The position numbers and the translations under genes were made by a program. Positions 33,073-41,260 of a stretch of 64,000 nt of DNA are shown in pieces (position 1 is the stretch's first letter; each line of letters begins with the position of its first letter). The notes beneath the pieces are model-generated. The model was given only the letters and a program-made list of their open reading frames with translations. It made no database searches and was not told where the DNA came from. Origin of the DNA: Bradyrhizobium sp. (GTDB taxonomy: Bacteria; Pseudomonadota; Alphaproteobacteria; Rhizobiales; Xanthobacteraceae); the NCBI RefSeq assembly GCF_022844465.1, contig NZ_JALHLP010000020.1:1-64000 (forward strand), read 5' to 3'.

Positions 33073-34137
33073 GTGCCCATCACCCGCCGCCGTGTTCTTG
33101 GAGTGCTTGCCGGCGCCGCCGCGGCCGTCGGCGTGCCGTCCGTGTGGATCAGCAACATGAAGACCTATGCCGGCCCGGTCTCCGATCATTTCGACGGAAC
33201 GCGCTTCTTCGACCCCGACGGCGCGCCGCCGAAATCGCTGGCGGAGCTGCTGCGCTGGCAGTTCGGCCCCGACCGGAAACGCGAACGCTGGCCGAATTGG
33301 GTTGCGAATACGTACAGCGATACCCCGCCGCCGCGCGTGTCCGGCGACACGGTCCGGCTGTCCTTCGTCGGCCATGTCACCTGGCTGATCCAGACCAAGA
33401 ATCTCAACATCCTGGTCGATCCGGTGTGGTCGATGCGGGTGTCTCCCGTCTCGTTCGCCGGGCCGGAGCGGCACCACGACCCCGGCATCGCGTTCGACGC
33501 GCTGCCTGACATCGACGTCGTGCTGGTCTCGCATGGCCATTACGACCATCTCGACCTACCGACGCTCTCGAGGCTCGCGGCCAAGTTTTCACCGCGCGTG
33601 ATCACGCCGCTTGGCAACGACGTCGCGATGCGCGATGCCGACAGCGCGATCAAGGCCGAGGCGTTCGACTGGCGGGATCGCGTCGAACTCGGCAACGGCA
33701 TCGCGGTGACGCTGGTGCCGACACGGCACTGGTCGGCGCGCGGATTGTTCGACCGCAACAAGGCGCTGTGGGCGAGCTTCGTGCTGGAGACGCCGGCCGG
33801 GAAGCTCTACATCGTCTGCGATTCCGGTTATGGCGAAGGCAAGCATTTCCGCCGCGTCGCCGAGCGGCACGGGCCGCTGCGGCTGGCGATTCTGCCGATC
33901 GGGGCCTATGAGCCGCGCTGGTTCATGAAGGACCAGCACATGAACCCGGCGGACGCGGTGAAAGCACTGGCCGATTGCGGCGCGCCGCAAGCGCTGGCGC
34001 ATCACCACGGAACCTTCCAGCTGACGGACGAGGCGATCGACGCCCCTGTTATCGCGCTGGGCGAGGCGCTCAAAGAAGCACAGATTCCGTCCGAACGGTT
34101 CGCGGCGCTGAAGCCGGGGCAGGTGGTGGAGATATAG
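33073..34137 (+). CDS. MBL-fold metallo-hydrolase, Tat-exported (NAPE-PLD/UlaG-like)
   Basis: The 354-residue protein starts with GTG at 33073 and a twin-arginine-like signal TRRRVLGVLAGAAAAVG. VSHGHYDHLD is the HxHxDH zinc motif; further ligands lie in TRHWSARG and CDSGYG, and LPIGAYEPRWFMKDQHMNP matches the N-acylphosphatidylethanolamine phospholipase D-like branch. Substrate is unknown; a phospholipid or lactone is possible. Confidence 0.88.
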   Translation: MPITRRRVLGVLAGAAAAVGVPSVWISNMKTYAGPVSDHFDGTRFFDPDGAPPKSLAELLRWQFGPDRKRERWPNWVANTYSDTPPPRVSGDTVRLSFVGHVTWLIQTKNLNILVDPVWSMRVSPVSFAGPERHHDPGIAFDALPDIDVVLVSHGHYDHLDLPTLSRLAAKFSPRVITPLGNDVAMRDADSAIKAEAFDWRDRVELGNGIAVTLVPTRHWSARGLFDRNKALWASFVLETPAGKLYIVCDSGYGEGKHFRRVAERHGPLRLAILPIGAYEPRWFMKDQHMNPADAVKALADCGAPQALAHHHGTFQLTDEAIDAPVIALGEALKEAQIPSERFAALKPGQVVEI

Positions 34138-34140
34138 GCG

Positions 34141-34857
34141 TTATTGGGCTTTCGCTTTGATCGTCCACGATATGCTCACGGTCACAGACAGGGTTTCTTC
34201 GCCTTGCGCTACCGGCGGAGCCCCTGCGGCCATCGAAGCCGCCATCCTGCCGCGAAGAAGCGGCGCGGGCGCACCTTCCTCCGAAATGCTGATGGGCTCG
34301 CCGAGCGTCACGCCGGCGGCCCTGGCGTAGATTTCCGCCTTGCGGCGGGCGTCCGCGATCGCCTTTTCGCGCGCCTCGTCGAGTACTTTGGAGGCCTGCG
34401 TTACCGTGAAAGCGATGCCGCCGATTTCGTTGGCGCCGGCGCCCACCAGCACGTCGATCACGTTGGCGACCTTGGCCACATCACGGATCTTGACCGTGAC
34501 GCGGTTGCTGGCGCGGAAGCCAACGATGCCGGCGCGCTCCGACACCTTGGATGAATTCGCATATTGGGGCTGCAACGACAGCCGCGATGTCTGGTAGTCC
34601 TTCTCCTCGATGCCGGCGCCCTTCAGCGCCTGCAGCACCTTGCCCATCGCCGCGTTGTTGGCGTCGGACGCCTCGCGCGCGGTCCTGCCGTCGGAGGTCA
34701 CCCCGCCATCGATCTGGGCCTGGTCCGGCGGCAGCGACACGGTGGCCTCGCCGGTGACGGAAATCGCCGGCGGCGGCACCGTCTGGGCCGGGAGGGGCGC
34801 GGCGGACAGGGTGACCGCGGCGACGGCAGGGAAGAGCGCAGATCGCATGCGTCTCAC
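34141..34857 (-). CDS. Exported SIMPL-domain (DUF541) protein
   Basis: The 238-residue protein has a signal peptide (residues 1-24, cut near PLPAQ) and one SIMPL domain: ISVTGEATVSLPPDQAQI, the Gly-rich VLQALKGAGIEEKDYQT, and KAIADARRKAEIYARAAGVTLG. The domain's role in bacterial envelopes is unclear. Its start overlaps the stop codon of the GyrI-like gene (ATGA), so the two are coupled. Confidence 0.9.
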   Translation of the reverse strand: MRRMRSALFPAVAAVTLSAAPLPAQTVPPPAISVTGEATVSLPPDQAQIDGGVTSDGRTAREASDANNAAMGKVLQALKGAGIEEKDYQTSRLSLQPQYANSSKVSERAGIVGFRASNRVTVKIRDVAKVANVIDVLVGAGANEIGGIAFTVTQASKVLDEAREKAIADARRKAEIYARAAGVTLGEPISISEEGAPAPLLRGRMAASMAAGAPPVAQGEETLSVTVSISWTIKAKAQ

Positions 34858-35561
34858 TTCAGCGGCACATAGACGTTGATGACCAGCCGGTCCTCCGCCG
34901 TCTTCAGGGGATCGGTGATGTATTCCTCGATGAAAGTGTCCTTGGCCTCGAGCTTCTTGTCGTCGAGGTGGTTGGTGATCGCCTCATAGGTGTTGTCCAT
35001 GTTGTCGTAGGAACCGCGATGGACGAACTTCAAGGCCTTGCCCTCGGGCGACTTGCCCATGCTCATGTCCTTGGCCAGGTTCTTCGGATCCTGGTCGACC
35101 GGAATCTGGGCCAGGTAGGTGAAGCCGGTATCATCGGTCGAGGTGTAGACGATCATCGAATTGCCTGTCGGCTTGATCCCCTGCTTGTCGAGCAGCGCGG
35201 TCAGCGCCTTGAACGACTCGATCAGGGTGTCGAACGCGGCGTCCCAATTTGCGGTGCCCTTCATCACCACCACCTTTTTCGGCGCGAGCGAAAGCTCTTC
35301 GCCGAAGGGGTCGGCGGCCTGGACGCCGGCGGCCGGCGGCGCGGCCGGCTGCTGAGCCGTCGATGGCGCATCCGCGGGCGATTTGGTTTCGGCAGGCGTC
35401 GGCGCCGAGTTTGCCGCAGGCGGTGCGGAAACCGCGGGAGGGCTTGCGGCAGGCGGGGTTGCCGGTGCCGGCGACTGCGCCAGCACGGCAGCGCCAAGCG
35501 CGAATGTTGCCATCGGGACCATCGCTACCAAGGCTGCGCGGAATCTGCTGCTGCGATTCAT
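34854..35561 (-). CDS. Exported protein with Ala/Pro linker and GyrI-like ligand-binding domain
   Basis: The 235-residue protein has a signal peptide (FRAALVAMVPMATFALGA), about 55 residues rich in Ala and Pro, then a C-terminal domain from about residue 95 (KKVVVMKGTANWDAAFDTLI; GKALKFVHRGSYDNMDNTYE; DRLVINVYVPLK) typical of GyrI-like small-molecule-binding folds. Such domains are usually cytoplasmic and attached to regulators, so export is notable. ATG 35561 has GGAGAAG before it; an ATG at 35576 is also in frame. Confidence 0.8.
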   Translation of the reverse strand: MNRSSRFRAALVAMVPMATFALGAAVLAQSPAPATPPAASPPAVSAPPAANSAPTPAETKSPADAPSTAQQPAAPPAAGVQAADPFGEELSLAPKKVVVMKGTANWDAAFDTLIESFKALTALLDKQGIKPTGNSMIVYTSTDDTGFTYLAQIPVDQDPKNLAKDMSMGKSPEGKALKFVHRGSYDNMDNTYEAITNHLDDKKLEAKDTFIEEYITDPLKTAEDRLVINVYVPLK

Positions 35562-35742
35562 CCAGGTCTTCTCCATCCCGCCCCAGGGCGGTCGCGGCAG
35601 GCCCGTTCACGCCCGCGGGGACTCAGCCATTTCTACCACGCAAAATTTGCCTTCGTCCCATGACAGATGCGTCATTTGCCCGCCAGTACTAGGCAATCAG
35701 GCATCATTCGCCATATAAGGCAGGCATAATTTGGGAAATTCC

Positions 35743-36621
35743 ATGAGTGCGCTCGCCAACCACGCCTTTGCCAAGATGAACGGAGCCGGCAACGAAATCG
35801 TCGTGGTGGACGTGCGCGATTCCCGGGCCGCCGTGACGGCCGAAGAAGCGCGTGCGGTGGCCTCTCCCGCGGGCGTGCCCTACGACCAGATGCTGGTGCT
35901 GCAGCCGCCGCGGCTCGCCGGCACCGAGGCCTTCATCCGCATCTACAACAGCGACGGCTCGGAAGCCGGCGCCTGCGGCAACGGCATGCGTTGCGTGGCG
36001 CGCCGCCTGTTCGAGCAGACCGGCCGGACCGCCGTGACCTTCGAGACCCGCGCCGGGCTGCTGAATTGCTGGCGGGGCCCGGCGCCCGATCTCTACACCG
36101 TGGACATGGGGGCGCCGAAATTCGGCTGGCAGGACATCCCGCTGGCGGAAGAGTTTCGCGACACCCGCTATATCGAACTGCAGGTCGGGCCGATCGACGC
36201 CCCGCTGCTGCATTCGCCCTCGGTGGTCTCGATGGGCAATCCGCACGCGATCTTCTGGGTCGATGACGTTGATGCCTACGACCTCGCCCGGTTCGGGCCG
36301 CTCTTGGAAAACCACCCGATCTTCCCTGAGCGGGCCAACATCACGCTCGCCCATATCGTCGATCGAGATCACATCACGATCCGCACCTGGGAGCGCGGCG
36401 CCGGCTTGACCCTGGCCTGCGGCTCGGCGGCCTGCGCGACCGCGGTCGCCGCGGCGCGGCTCAAGCGCGCCAATCGCACCGTCGAGATCACGCTGCCGGG
36501 CGGCAGGCTTGCGATCGAATGGCGCGAGCGCGACGACCATGTGCTGATGACCGGGACCGCCGACTTCGAGTATGAAGGCCGCTTCGATCCGGCGCTGTTT
36601 GCCGACGTCGTCGAGGGATGA
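35743..36621 (+). CDS. dapF: Diaminopimelate epimerase
   Basis: The 292-residue enzyme converts LL- to meso-diaminopimelate for lysine and peptidoglycan. The two catalytic cysteines are in GACGNGMRC (Cys78) and TLACGSAACA. MNGAGNEIVVVD and MGNPHAIFWVDD are conserved. ATG 35743 is preferred over the upstream TTG at 35731. Its stop overlaps the mtaB start. Confidence 0.97.
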   Translation: MSALANHAFAKMNGAGNEIVVVDVRDSRAAVTAEEARAVASPAGVPYDQMLVLQPPRLAGTEAFIRIYNSDGSEAGACGNGMRCVARRLFEQTGRTAVTFETRAGLLNCWRGPAPDLYTVDMGAPKFGWQDIPLAEEFRDTRYIELQVGPIDAPLLHSPSVVSMGNPHAIFWVDDVDAYDLARFGPLLENHPIFPERANITLAHIVDRDHITIRTWERGAGLTLACGSAACATAVAAARLKRANRTVEITLPGGRLAIEWRERDDHVLMTGTADFEYEGRFDPALFADVVEG

Positions 36622-37886
36622 GCGTCGACGTCATTACTTTCGGCTGCCGCCTCAACGCCTTTGAATCCGAGGTGATCGCCCGCGAGGCGGAACGCGCGGG
36701 GCTTTCAGATACTGTCGTCATCAACAGCTGCGCCGTCACCAGCGAGGCCGTGGCGCAGGCGCGGCAGTCGATCCGGCGGCTGAAGCGCGCGCGGCCGGGC
36801 TTGCGCATCGTCGTTACCGGCTGCGCGGCGCAGACCCAGCCGGAAATGTTCGCCGCCATGGCCGAGGTCGACCGCGTCATCGGCAATGACGACAAGATGC
36901 GCAGCGAAACCTGGCGCGGCGCGCGCGCGGCGTTCGACGCGCGGCTGGGCATCGCGACAAGCGAGAAGATCGCGGTGGCCGATATCATGGCGGTCAAGGC
37001 GATGGCGCCGCATCTGCTCGACGGGTTCAAGGCGGGCCTGCCCAGGGTGTTCGTCCAGGTGCAGAACGGCTGCGACCATCGCTGCACCTTCTGCATTATC
37101 CCCTACGGCCGCGGCAATTCGCGCTCGGTGCCGATGGGCGCGGTGGTGAATCAGGTTCGTGCTTTGGTCGAGCGCGGCGGCCATGCCGAGATCGTGCTGA
37201 CCGGCGTCGACCTCACCAGCTATGGCGGCGATCTGCCGGGCGCGCCGAAGCTCGGGCAATTGACCAGGCAGATCCTGCGCCACGTCCCGGAGCTGAAGCG
37301 GCTGCGGATATCCTCGATCGATTCAATCGAGGTCGATCGGGACCTGCTCGACATCATCGCCAATGACGAACGGCTGATGCCGCATCTGCACCTGTCGTTA
37401 CAGTCCGGCGACGACCTGATCCTGAAGCGGATGAAGCGCCGGCATTCGCGGCAGGATGCGGTCGCCTTCTGTGCCGAGGTGCGGCGGCTGCGCCCGGACA
37501 TCACGCTTGGCGCCGATATCATCGCGGGCTTCCCGACCGAGACCGAGGACATGTTCTTGCGCTCGCTGGACCTGGTGCAGGCATGCGGTCTCACCTTCCT
37601 GCACGTGTTTCCTTATTCGGCGCGGCCGGGCACCCCCGCAGCAAGGATGCCGCAGGTGGCGGGCGAGGCGATCAAGTCCCGTGCGAGGCGCTTGCGCGCG
37701 GCAGGCGAGGCGGCGTTGCGGAAGCGGCTGGCGGCCGAGGTTGGTTCAATGCGTCATGTCCTGATCGAGAGCGCGACGCAGGGCCGGACGGAGCATTTCC
37801 TGCCGGTGGCGATAGCAGGGGAAACGCCGGGCGTGGTGATGCCGCTCGCGATCAGCGGTCACGATGGCGCGCGGTTGACGGTGTAA
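36618..37886 (+). CDS. mtaB: tRNA N6-threonylcarbamoyladenosine methylthiotransferase MtaB
   Basis: The 422-residue radical-SAM enzyme makes ms2t6A at position 37 of ANN-decoding tRNAs. The N-terminal UPF0004 domain has three cysteines (TFGCRLN, NSCAVTSEA, VTGCAAQTQ), and CDHRCTFCIIPYGRG is the radical-SAM motif near residue 155. VFPYSARPGTPAA is typical. The ATGA overlap with dapF shows an operon. Confidence 0.95.
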   Translation: MSVDVITFGCRLNAFESEVIAREAERAGLSDTVVINSCAVTSEAVAQARQSIRRLKRARPGLRIVVTGCAAQTQPEMFAAMAEVDRVIGNDDKMRSETWRGARAAFDARLGIATSEKIAVADIMAVKAMAPHLLDGFKAGLPRVFVQVQNGCDHRCTFCIIPYGRGNSRSVPMGAVVNQVRALVERGGHAEIVLTGVDLTSYGGDLPGAPKLGQLTRQILRHVPELKRLRISSIDSIEVDRDLLDIIANDERLMPHLHLSLQSGDDLILKRMKRRHSRQDAVAFCAEVRRLRPDITLGADIIAGFPTETEDMFLRSLDLVQACGLTFLHVFPYSARPGTPAARMPQVAGEAIKSRARRLRAAGEAALRKRLAAEVGSMRHVLIESATQGRTEHFLPVAIAGETPGVVMPLAISGHDGARLTV

Positions 37887-37892
37887 TTTCTC

Positions 37893-38034
37893 CCTTCTCC
37901 CCTTGTGGGAGAAGGTGGCGCGAAGCGCCGGATGAGGGGTTCTCTCAACGAGCAAGACTTGCGGAGGCAGACCCCTCATCCGGCTCGCCGCCGCTTCGCG
38001 CCGTCGACCCACCTTCTCCCACAAGGGGAGAAGG
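37893..38034. repeat. Palindromic intergenic element, family C (copy 1)
   Basis: A perfect 26-base inverted repeat encloses the element: 37893-37918, beginning CCTTCTCCCCTTGTGGGAG, and 38009-38034. Each arm is itself a small hairpin. Inside are GCGCCGGATGAGGGGT and its near complement. It lies between the convergent mtaB and RluA-type genes. Confidence 0.9.
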
Positions 38035-38052
38035 AAGTAAGCAGGCGCTACG

Positions 38053-38859
38053 TCACTCCCCGTCCCACCCGCACGCCCTCAACCGCGCGTGCATATGCGC
38101 CGGTGCCGGCGCGACCACGCGTACCGGCTCCTTGTTCTTCGAAATCGGGATCACGATCTCGCGGGAATGCAGATGCAGGACCGGCTCGCCGAAACGCGGT
38201 CCGTTGCCGTAGATGTTGTCGCCGACGATCGGCCAGCCCGTCGCTGAAGTGTGCACGCGCAGTTGGTGGGTGCGGCCGGTGACCGGCTCCAGCGCGAGCC
38301 AGGCGAGGCCGCCGCCGCGTCCCAATACCCACCAGTTGGTGACCGCCTTCTGACCCTCCGGGTCGGGCTTCTGCCACCAGCCGCGCTCGACGTTCAACCG
38401 TCCCAGCGGCATGTCGATGGTGCCTTGGTCCTCGGCAGGTCCACCCTCGACCACGGCCCAATAGGTCTTGCCGATCTTGCCGTGCTTGAACAAGAGGCCG
38501 AGCGAGGCGGTGGCCTTGCGATGGCGTCCCAGCACGAGACAGCCGGAGGTGTCCTTGTCGAGCCGGTGCGCCAGCACCGGCGGCCGCGGCAGGCCGAACC
38601 GCAAGGCGTCGAACGAAGCCTCCAGGTTGGCGCCACCCTTGGGGCCGCGATGCACCGGCAGGCCGGCGGGCTTGTCGATCACCAGCATCAATCCGTCGCG
38701 ATGGAGTACGCGGGCCTGGATTTCCTCCGCCGTCAGTCCCGGGCTGTCAAACGACGCCCCGGGGACATCAAGCGATGCCCGGAGGACATCAACAGATGCC
38801 CGGGGGACACCAATGGATATCCCGGGAACAGCGCTGGATTTGTTGTGACTTTCGCTCAT
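38053..38859 (-). CDS. RluA-family 23S/tRNA pseudouridine synthase
   Basis: The 268-residue enzyme has VLAHRLDKDTSGCLVLG with the catalytic aspartate, KTYWAVVEG and LALEPVTGRTHQLRVH, all family hallmarks; the RNA target is unknown. There is no S4 domain. Residues 15-42 are four tandem seven-residue units (SIGVPRA, SVDVLRA, SLDVPGA, SFDSPGL), which looks like a local 21-base duplication. Start ATG 38859 lies 28 bases from the divergent ftsY start. Confidence 0.9.
   Translation of the reverse strand: MSESHNKSSAVPGISIGVPRASVDVLRASLDVPGASFDSPGLTAEEIQARVLHRDGLMLVIDKPAGLPVHRGPKGGANLEASFDALRFGLPRPPVLAHRLDKDTSGCLVLGRHRKATASLGLLFKHGKIGKTYWAVVEGGPAEDQGTIDMPLGRLNVERGWWQKPDPEGQKAVTNWWVLGRGGGLAWLALEPVTGRTHQLRVHTSATGWPIVGDNIYGNGPRFGEPVLHLHSREIVIPISKNKEPVRVVAPAPAHMHARLRACGWDGE
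38734..38817 (-). repeat. 21-base tandem repeat inside the pseudouridine synthase gene
   Basis: Four in-frame copies of about 21 bases encode the heptads at residues 15-42. Copies differ by a few bases (for example ATGCCCGGAGGACATCAA and ATGCCCGGGGGACACCAA on the plus strand). Residues 8-14 may be a decayed fifth copy. Confidence 0.75.
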
Positions 38860-38887
38860 GGCGCGAAACCGCTAACACGTCCCCGAC

Positions 38888-39832
38888 ATGAGCGAAACCA
38901 CTCCCGGAACCTCCAAACTGAGCTGGTGGCGGCGCCTTTCCAGCGGGCTGAAGCGGACCTCGAGTTCGCTCGGCACCGCCGTCGCCGACCTCGTCACCAA
39001 GCGCAAGCTCGATCGCGCCATGCTCGACGAGATCGAGGATGTGCTGCTGCGCGCCGACCTCGGCGCCGCGGTGGCGGCCAGGATTGCGGACGCGGTCGGC
39101 GCCGGCCGTTATGACAAGGCGATTTCGGCCGATGAGGTGAAGTCGGTGGTTGCAACCGAGGTCGAGAAGGTGCTGGCGCCGGTGGCGCAGCCGCTGCAGA
39201 TCGACGCTGCGCAAAAGCCGTTTGTCATCCTGGTGGTCGGCGTCAACGGCTCGGGAAAGACCACCACCATCGGCAAGCTCGCGGCGAAACTGGGCGCCGA
39301 GGGCCGCAAGGTGATGCTGGCGGCCGGCGACACCTTTCGCGCCGCGGCCATCGAGCAGCTCAAGGTCTGGGGCGAGCGCACCCATTCGCCGGTCATATCA
39401 GGCGCGCAGGGCTCGGATTCGGCAAGCCTCGCCTTCAACGCGCTGAGCGCGGCCAGGGAGCAGAAGCTTGACGTGCTGCTGGTCGATACCGCCGGCCGAC
39501 TGCAGAACAAGGCCGAACTGATGAACGAGCTCGAAAAGGTCGTTCGCGTCCTCAAGAAGGTCGACGCGTCGGCGCCGCATGCGGTGCTGCTGGTGCTCGA
39601 TGCCACGGTGGGCCAGAATGCGCTGTCGCAGGTCGAGGCCTTTCATCGCAGTGCCGGCGTCACCGGCCTGGTGATGACGAAGCTCGACGGCACCGCGCGC
39701 GGCGGCATCCTGGTGGCGCTGGCGGAGAAGTTCAAGCTGCCGGTGCATTTCATCGGCGTCGGCGAGGGCGTCGACGATCTCGCGCCGTTCACTGCGCAGG
39801 ATTTCGCCAACGCGATTGCAGGAATCGAGTGA
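38888..39832 (+). CDS. ftsY: Signal recognition particle receptor FtsY
   Basis: The 314-residue GTPase receives Ffh-bound ribosomes at the membrane. GVNGSGKTTTIGKLA, GDTFRAAAIEQL, DTAGRLQNK, TKLDGTARGG and the end GEGVDDLAPF are intact. The acidic A domain is almost absent, as in many alphaproteobacteria; a short amphipathic start (SWWRRLSSGLKRTSSSLG) may bind membrane. The stop overlaps the yciB start. Confidence 0.97.
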   Translation: MSETTPGTSKLSWWRRLSSGLKRTSSSLGTAVADLVTKRKLDRAMLDEIEDVLLRADLGAAVAARIADAVGAGRYDKAISADEVKSVVATEVEKVLAPVAQPLQIDAAQKPFVILVVGVNGSGKTTTIGKLAAKLGAEGRKVMLAAGDTFRAAAIEQLKVWGERTHSPVISGAQGSDSASLAFNALSAAREQKLDVLLVDTAGRLQNKAELMNELEKVVRVLKKVDASAPHAVLLVLDATVGQNALSQVEAFHRSAGVTGLVMTKLDGTARGGILVALAEKFKLPVHFIGVGEGVDDLAPFTAQDFANAIAGIE

Positions 39833-40434
39833 TGGACAAGAAGCTGCCGCACCCGCTGTTCAAGCTTGCGACCGAGCTTGGTCCGCTGATCGTGTTCTTT
39901 GCCGCCAACGCCAAATTCAATCTCTTCGTCGCCACCGGCGCGTTCATGGTGGCGATCGTCGCCGCCATGATTGCTTCCTACGTGGTGACGCGCCACGTGC
40001 CGATGATGGCGATCGTCACCGGAATCATCGTCATCGTGTTCGGCGCGCTGACGCTGATCCTGCACGACGAGACCTTCATCAAGATGAAGCCGACCATCGT
40101 CTATGCGCTGTTCGCCGCCGTTCTCGGCGGGGGCCTGCTGTTCGGCCGCTCATTCATCGCCATCATGTTCGACCAGATATTCAACCTGACTCCGCGGGGC
40201 TGGCGCATCCTGACCCTGCGCTGGGCGTTGTTCTTCCTGGGGATGGCGGTGCTGAACGAGCTGGTCTGGCGCACGCAATCGACCGATTTCTGGGTCGCCT
40301 TCAAGGCATTCGGCGCGATCCCGCTGACGATGATCTTCGCCATCGCCCAGATGCCGCTGACCAAGCGCTACCATCTGGAGCCGGCCTCGCTCGAGGCCAG
40401 CGAGGCGGGCGCGGGGGATGTCAGCAAGGGCTGA
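39832..40434 (+). CDS. yciB: Inner membrane-spanning septation protein A (YciB/IspZ family)
   Basis: The 200-residue protein has five to six hydrophobic helices and the family phrases ATELGPLIVFF, KPTIVYALFAAVLGGGL, GWRILTLRWALFFLGMAVLNE and WVAFKAFGAIPLTMIF. It is linked to cell envelope shape and septation in other bacteria. ATG 39832 overlaps the last base of the ftsY stop (TGATG); a GTG sits one codon earlier. Co-transcribed with ftsY. Confidence 0.92.
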   Translation: MDKKLPHPLFKLATELGPLIVFFAANAKFNLFVATGAFMVAIVAAMIASYVVTRHVPMMAIVTGIIVIVFGALTLILHDETFIKMKPTIVYALFAAVLGGGLLFGRSFIAIMFDQIFNLTPRGWRILTLRWALFFLGMAVLNELVWRTQSTDFWVAFKAFGAIPLTMIFAIAQMPLTKRYHLEPASLEASEAGAGDVSKG

Positions 40435-40463
40435 GTTGTGTGAGCGCGGTGCGCGTTGCACTC

Positions 40464-40637
40464 CCTCTCCCGCTTGCGGGGGAGGCGTAGGCGGCCTACG
40501 GCCGCCGTCCTTGGTTTAAGAACGCCGATGCGCAGCATCGGCTATGGGTGGGGGTTTCTCCGCACAGTGTACTCGTGGATGAATTTCCCCCACCCGCCGC
40601 GCTTGCGCGCGTCGACCTCCCCCGCAAGCGGGAGAGG
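40464..40637. repeat. Palindromic intergenic element, family C (copy 2)
   Basis: Arms 40464-40485 (CCTCTCCCGCTTGCGGGG...) and 40616-40637 are perfect 22-base inverted repeats, each itself a hairpin. The inside contains GCCGATGCGCAGCATCGGC and other small palindromes. It has the same plan as the copy at 37893 with different stem sequences and lies between convergent yciB and the HhH gene. Confidence 0.88.
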
Positions 40638-40651
40638 TCAGCAAGACCAGT

Positions 40652-41017
40652 TCAGCTCTTCTGCTTGGCGATGATCTTGTCCTTGATCTTGTCGTAGGTC
40701 GCCTGCGGCAGGATGCTCTTGTTCACGAGGTCATCCTTGCCCTTGTAGGGGCGGCCGGCGATGATCTTGGCGGAGTAGGCCTTGCCGACACCCGGCAGCG
40801 CGTCGAGCTGATCGGCGGTTGCGGAATTGATGTCGAGCAGTTCGGCCTTGGCGTCCGCCTTCGCCGGCGCCATCTTCGATTCCGAGGCCGAAGGGGGAGC
40901 CATCTTGCTGTCGGATTTGGTGGCGGGCTGGGCGGTCTGGGCCATCGACGGGGTCGCCGTCATCAGGCCGAGGGCGAGCGTGGTAGCGAGCAGAGAAGCG
41001 AGCGTGAAATGACGCAT
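40652..41017 (-). CDS. Exported helix-hairpin-helix protein (ComEA-like)
   Basis: The 121-residue product has a signal peptide (MRHFTLASLLATTLALGLM, cut after SMA), a Lys/Ala/Ser-rich linker of about 35 residues, and one helix-hairpin-helix domain: LLDINSATADQLDALPGVGKAYSAKIIAGRPY. Such domains bind DNA non-specifically; ComEA uses one in DNA uptake, but no competence operon is nearby. It could equally be a general envelope protein. Confidence 0.85.
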   Translation of the reverse strand: MRHFTLASLLATTLALGLMTATPSMAQTAQPATKSDSKMAPPSASESKMAPAKADAKAELLDINSATADQLDALPGVGKAYSAKIIAGRPYKGKDDLVNKSILPQATYDKIKDKIIAKQKS

Positions 41018-41152
41018 ATGGGTGTCCCTCCAAGGACGGTTTAAGTAACGCGGTCAAGCTAGCTTCGAATTCGTGGCGGCGAAATGGCCGAGAAATGAAC
41101 GGCAGATAAAAGCGGAGAATTATTTGGAGCCGATCTTTCGTCCGTCATTCAG

Positions 41153-41246
41153 GGATGGTCCGAAGGACCAGACCTCAGATGCGCAATTGCGCATCGGGGA
41201 ATCTCGAGATTCCGGGTTCGATGCTTCGCATCGCCCCGGAATGACG
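41153..41246. repeat. Palindromic intergenic element, family A (copy 3)
   Basis: The ends CGTCATTC and CCCCGGAATGACG and the centre GGGGAATCTCGAGATTCCGG match family A. The left half carries a GGTCC/GGACC hairpin (also seen in copy 1 but on the right side) and the palindrome TGCGCAATTGCGCA at 41180-41193 (also in two family B elements). It lies between ccmG and the HhH gene. Confidence 0.82.
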
Positions 41247-41260
41247 ACTACGTCGTCACT

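Noticed and set aside
32855..33160. 101-codon plus-strand frame
   Set aside because: It overlaps the start of the MBL hydrolase in another frame and its composition changes abruptly at that gene.
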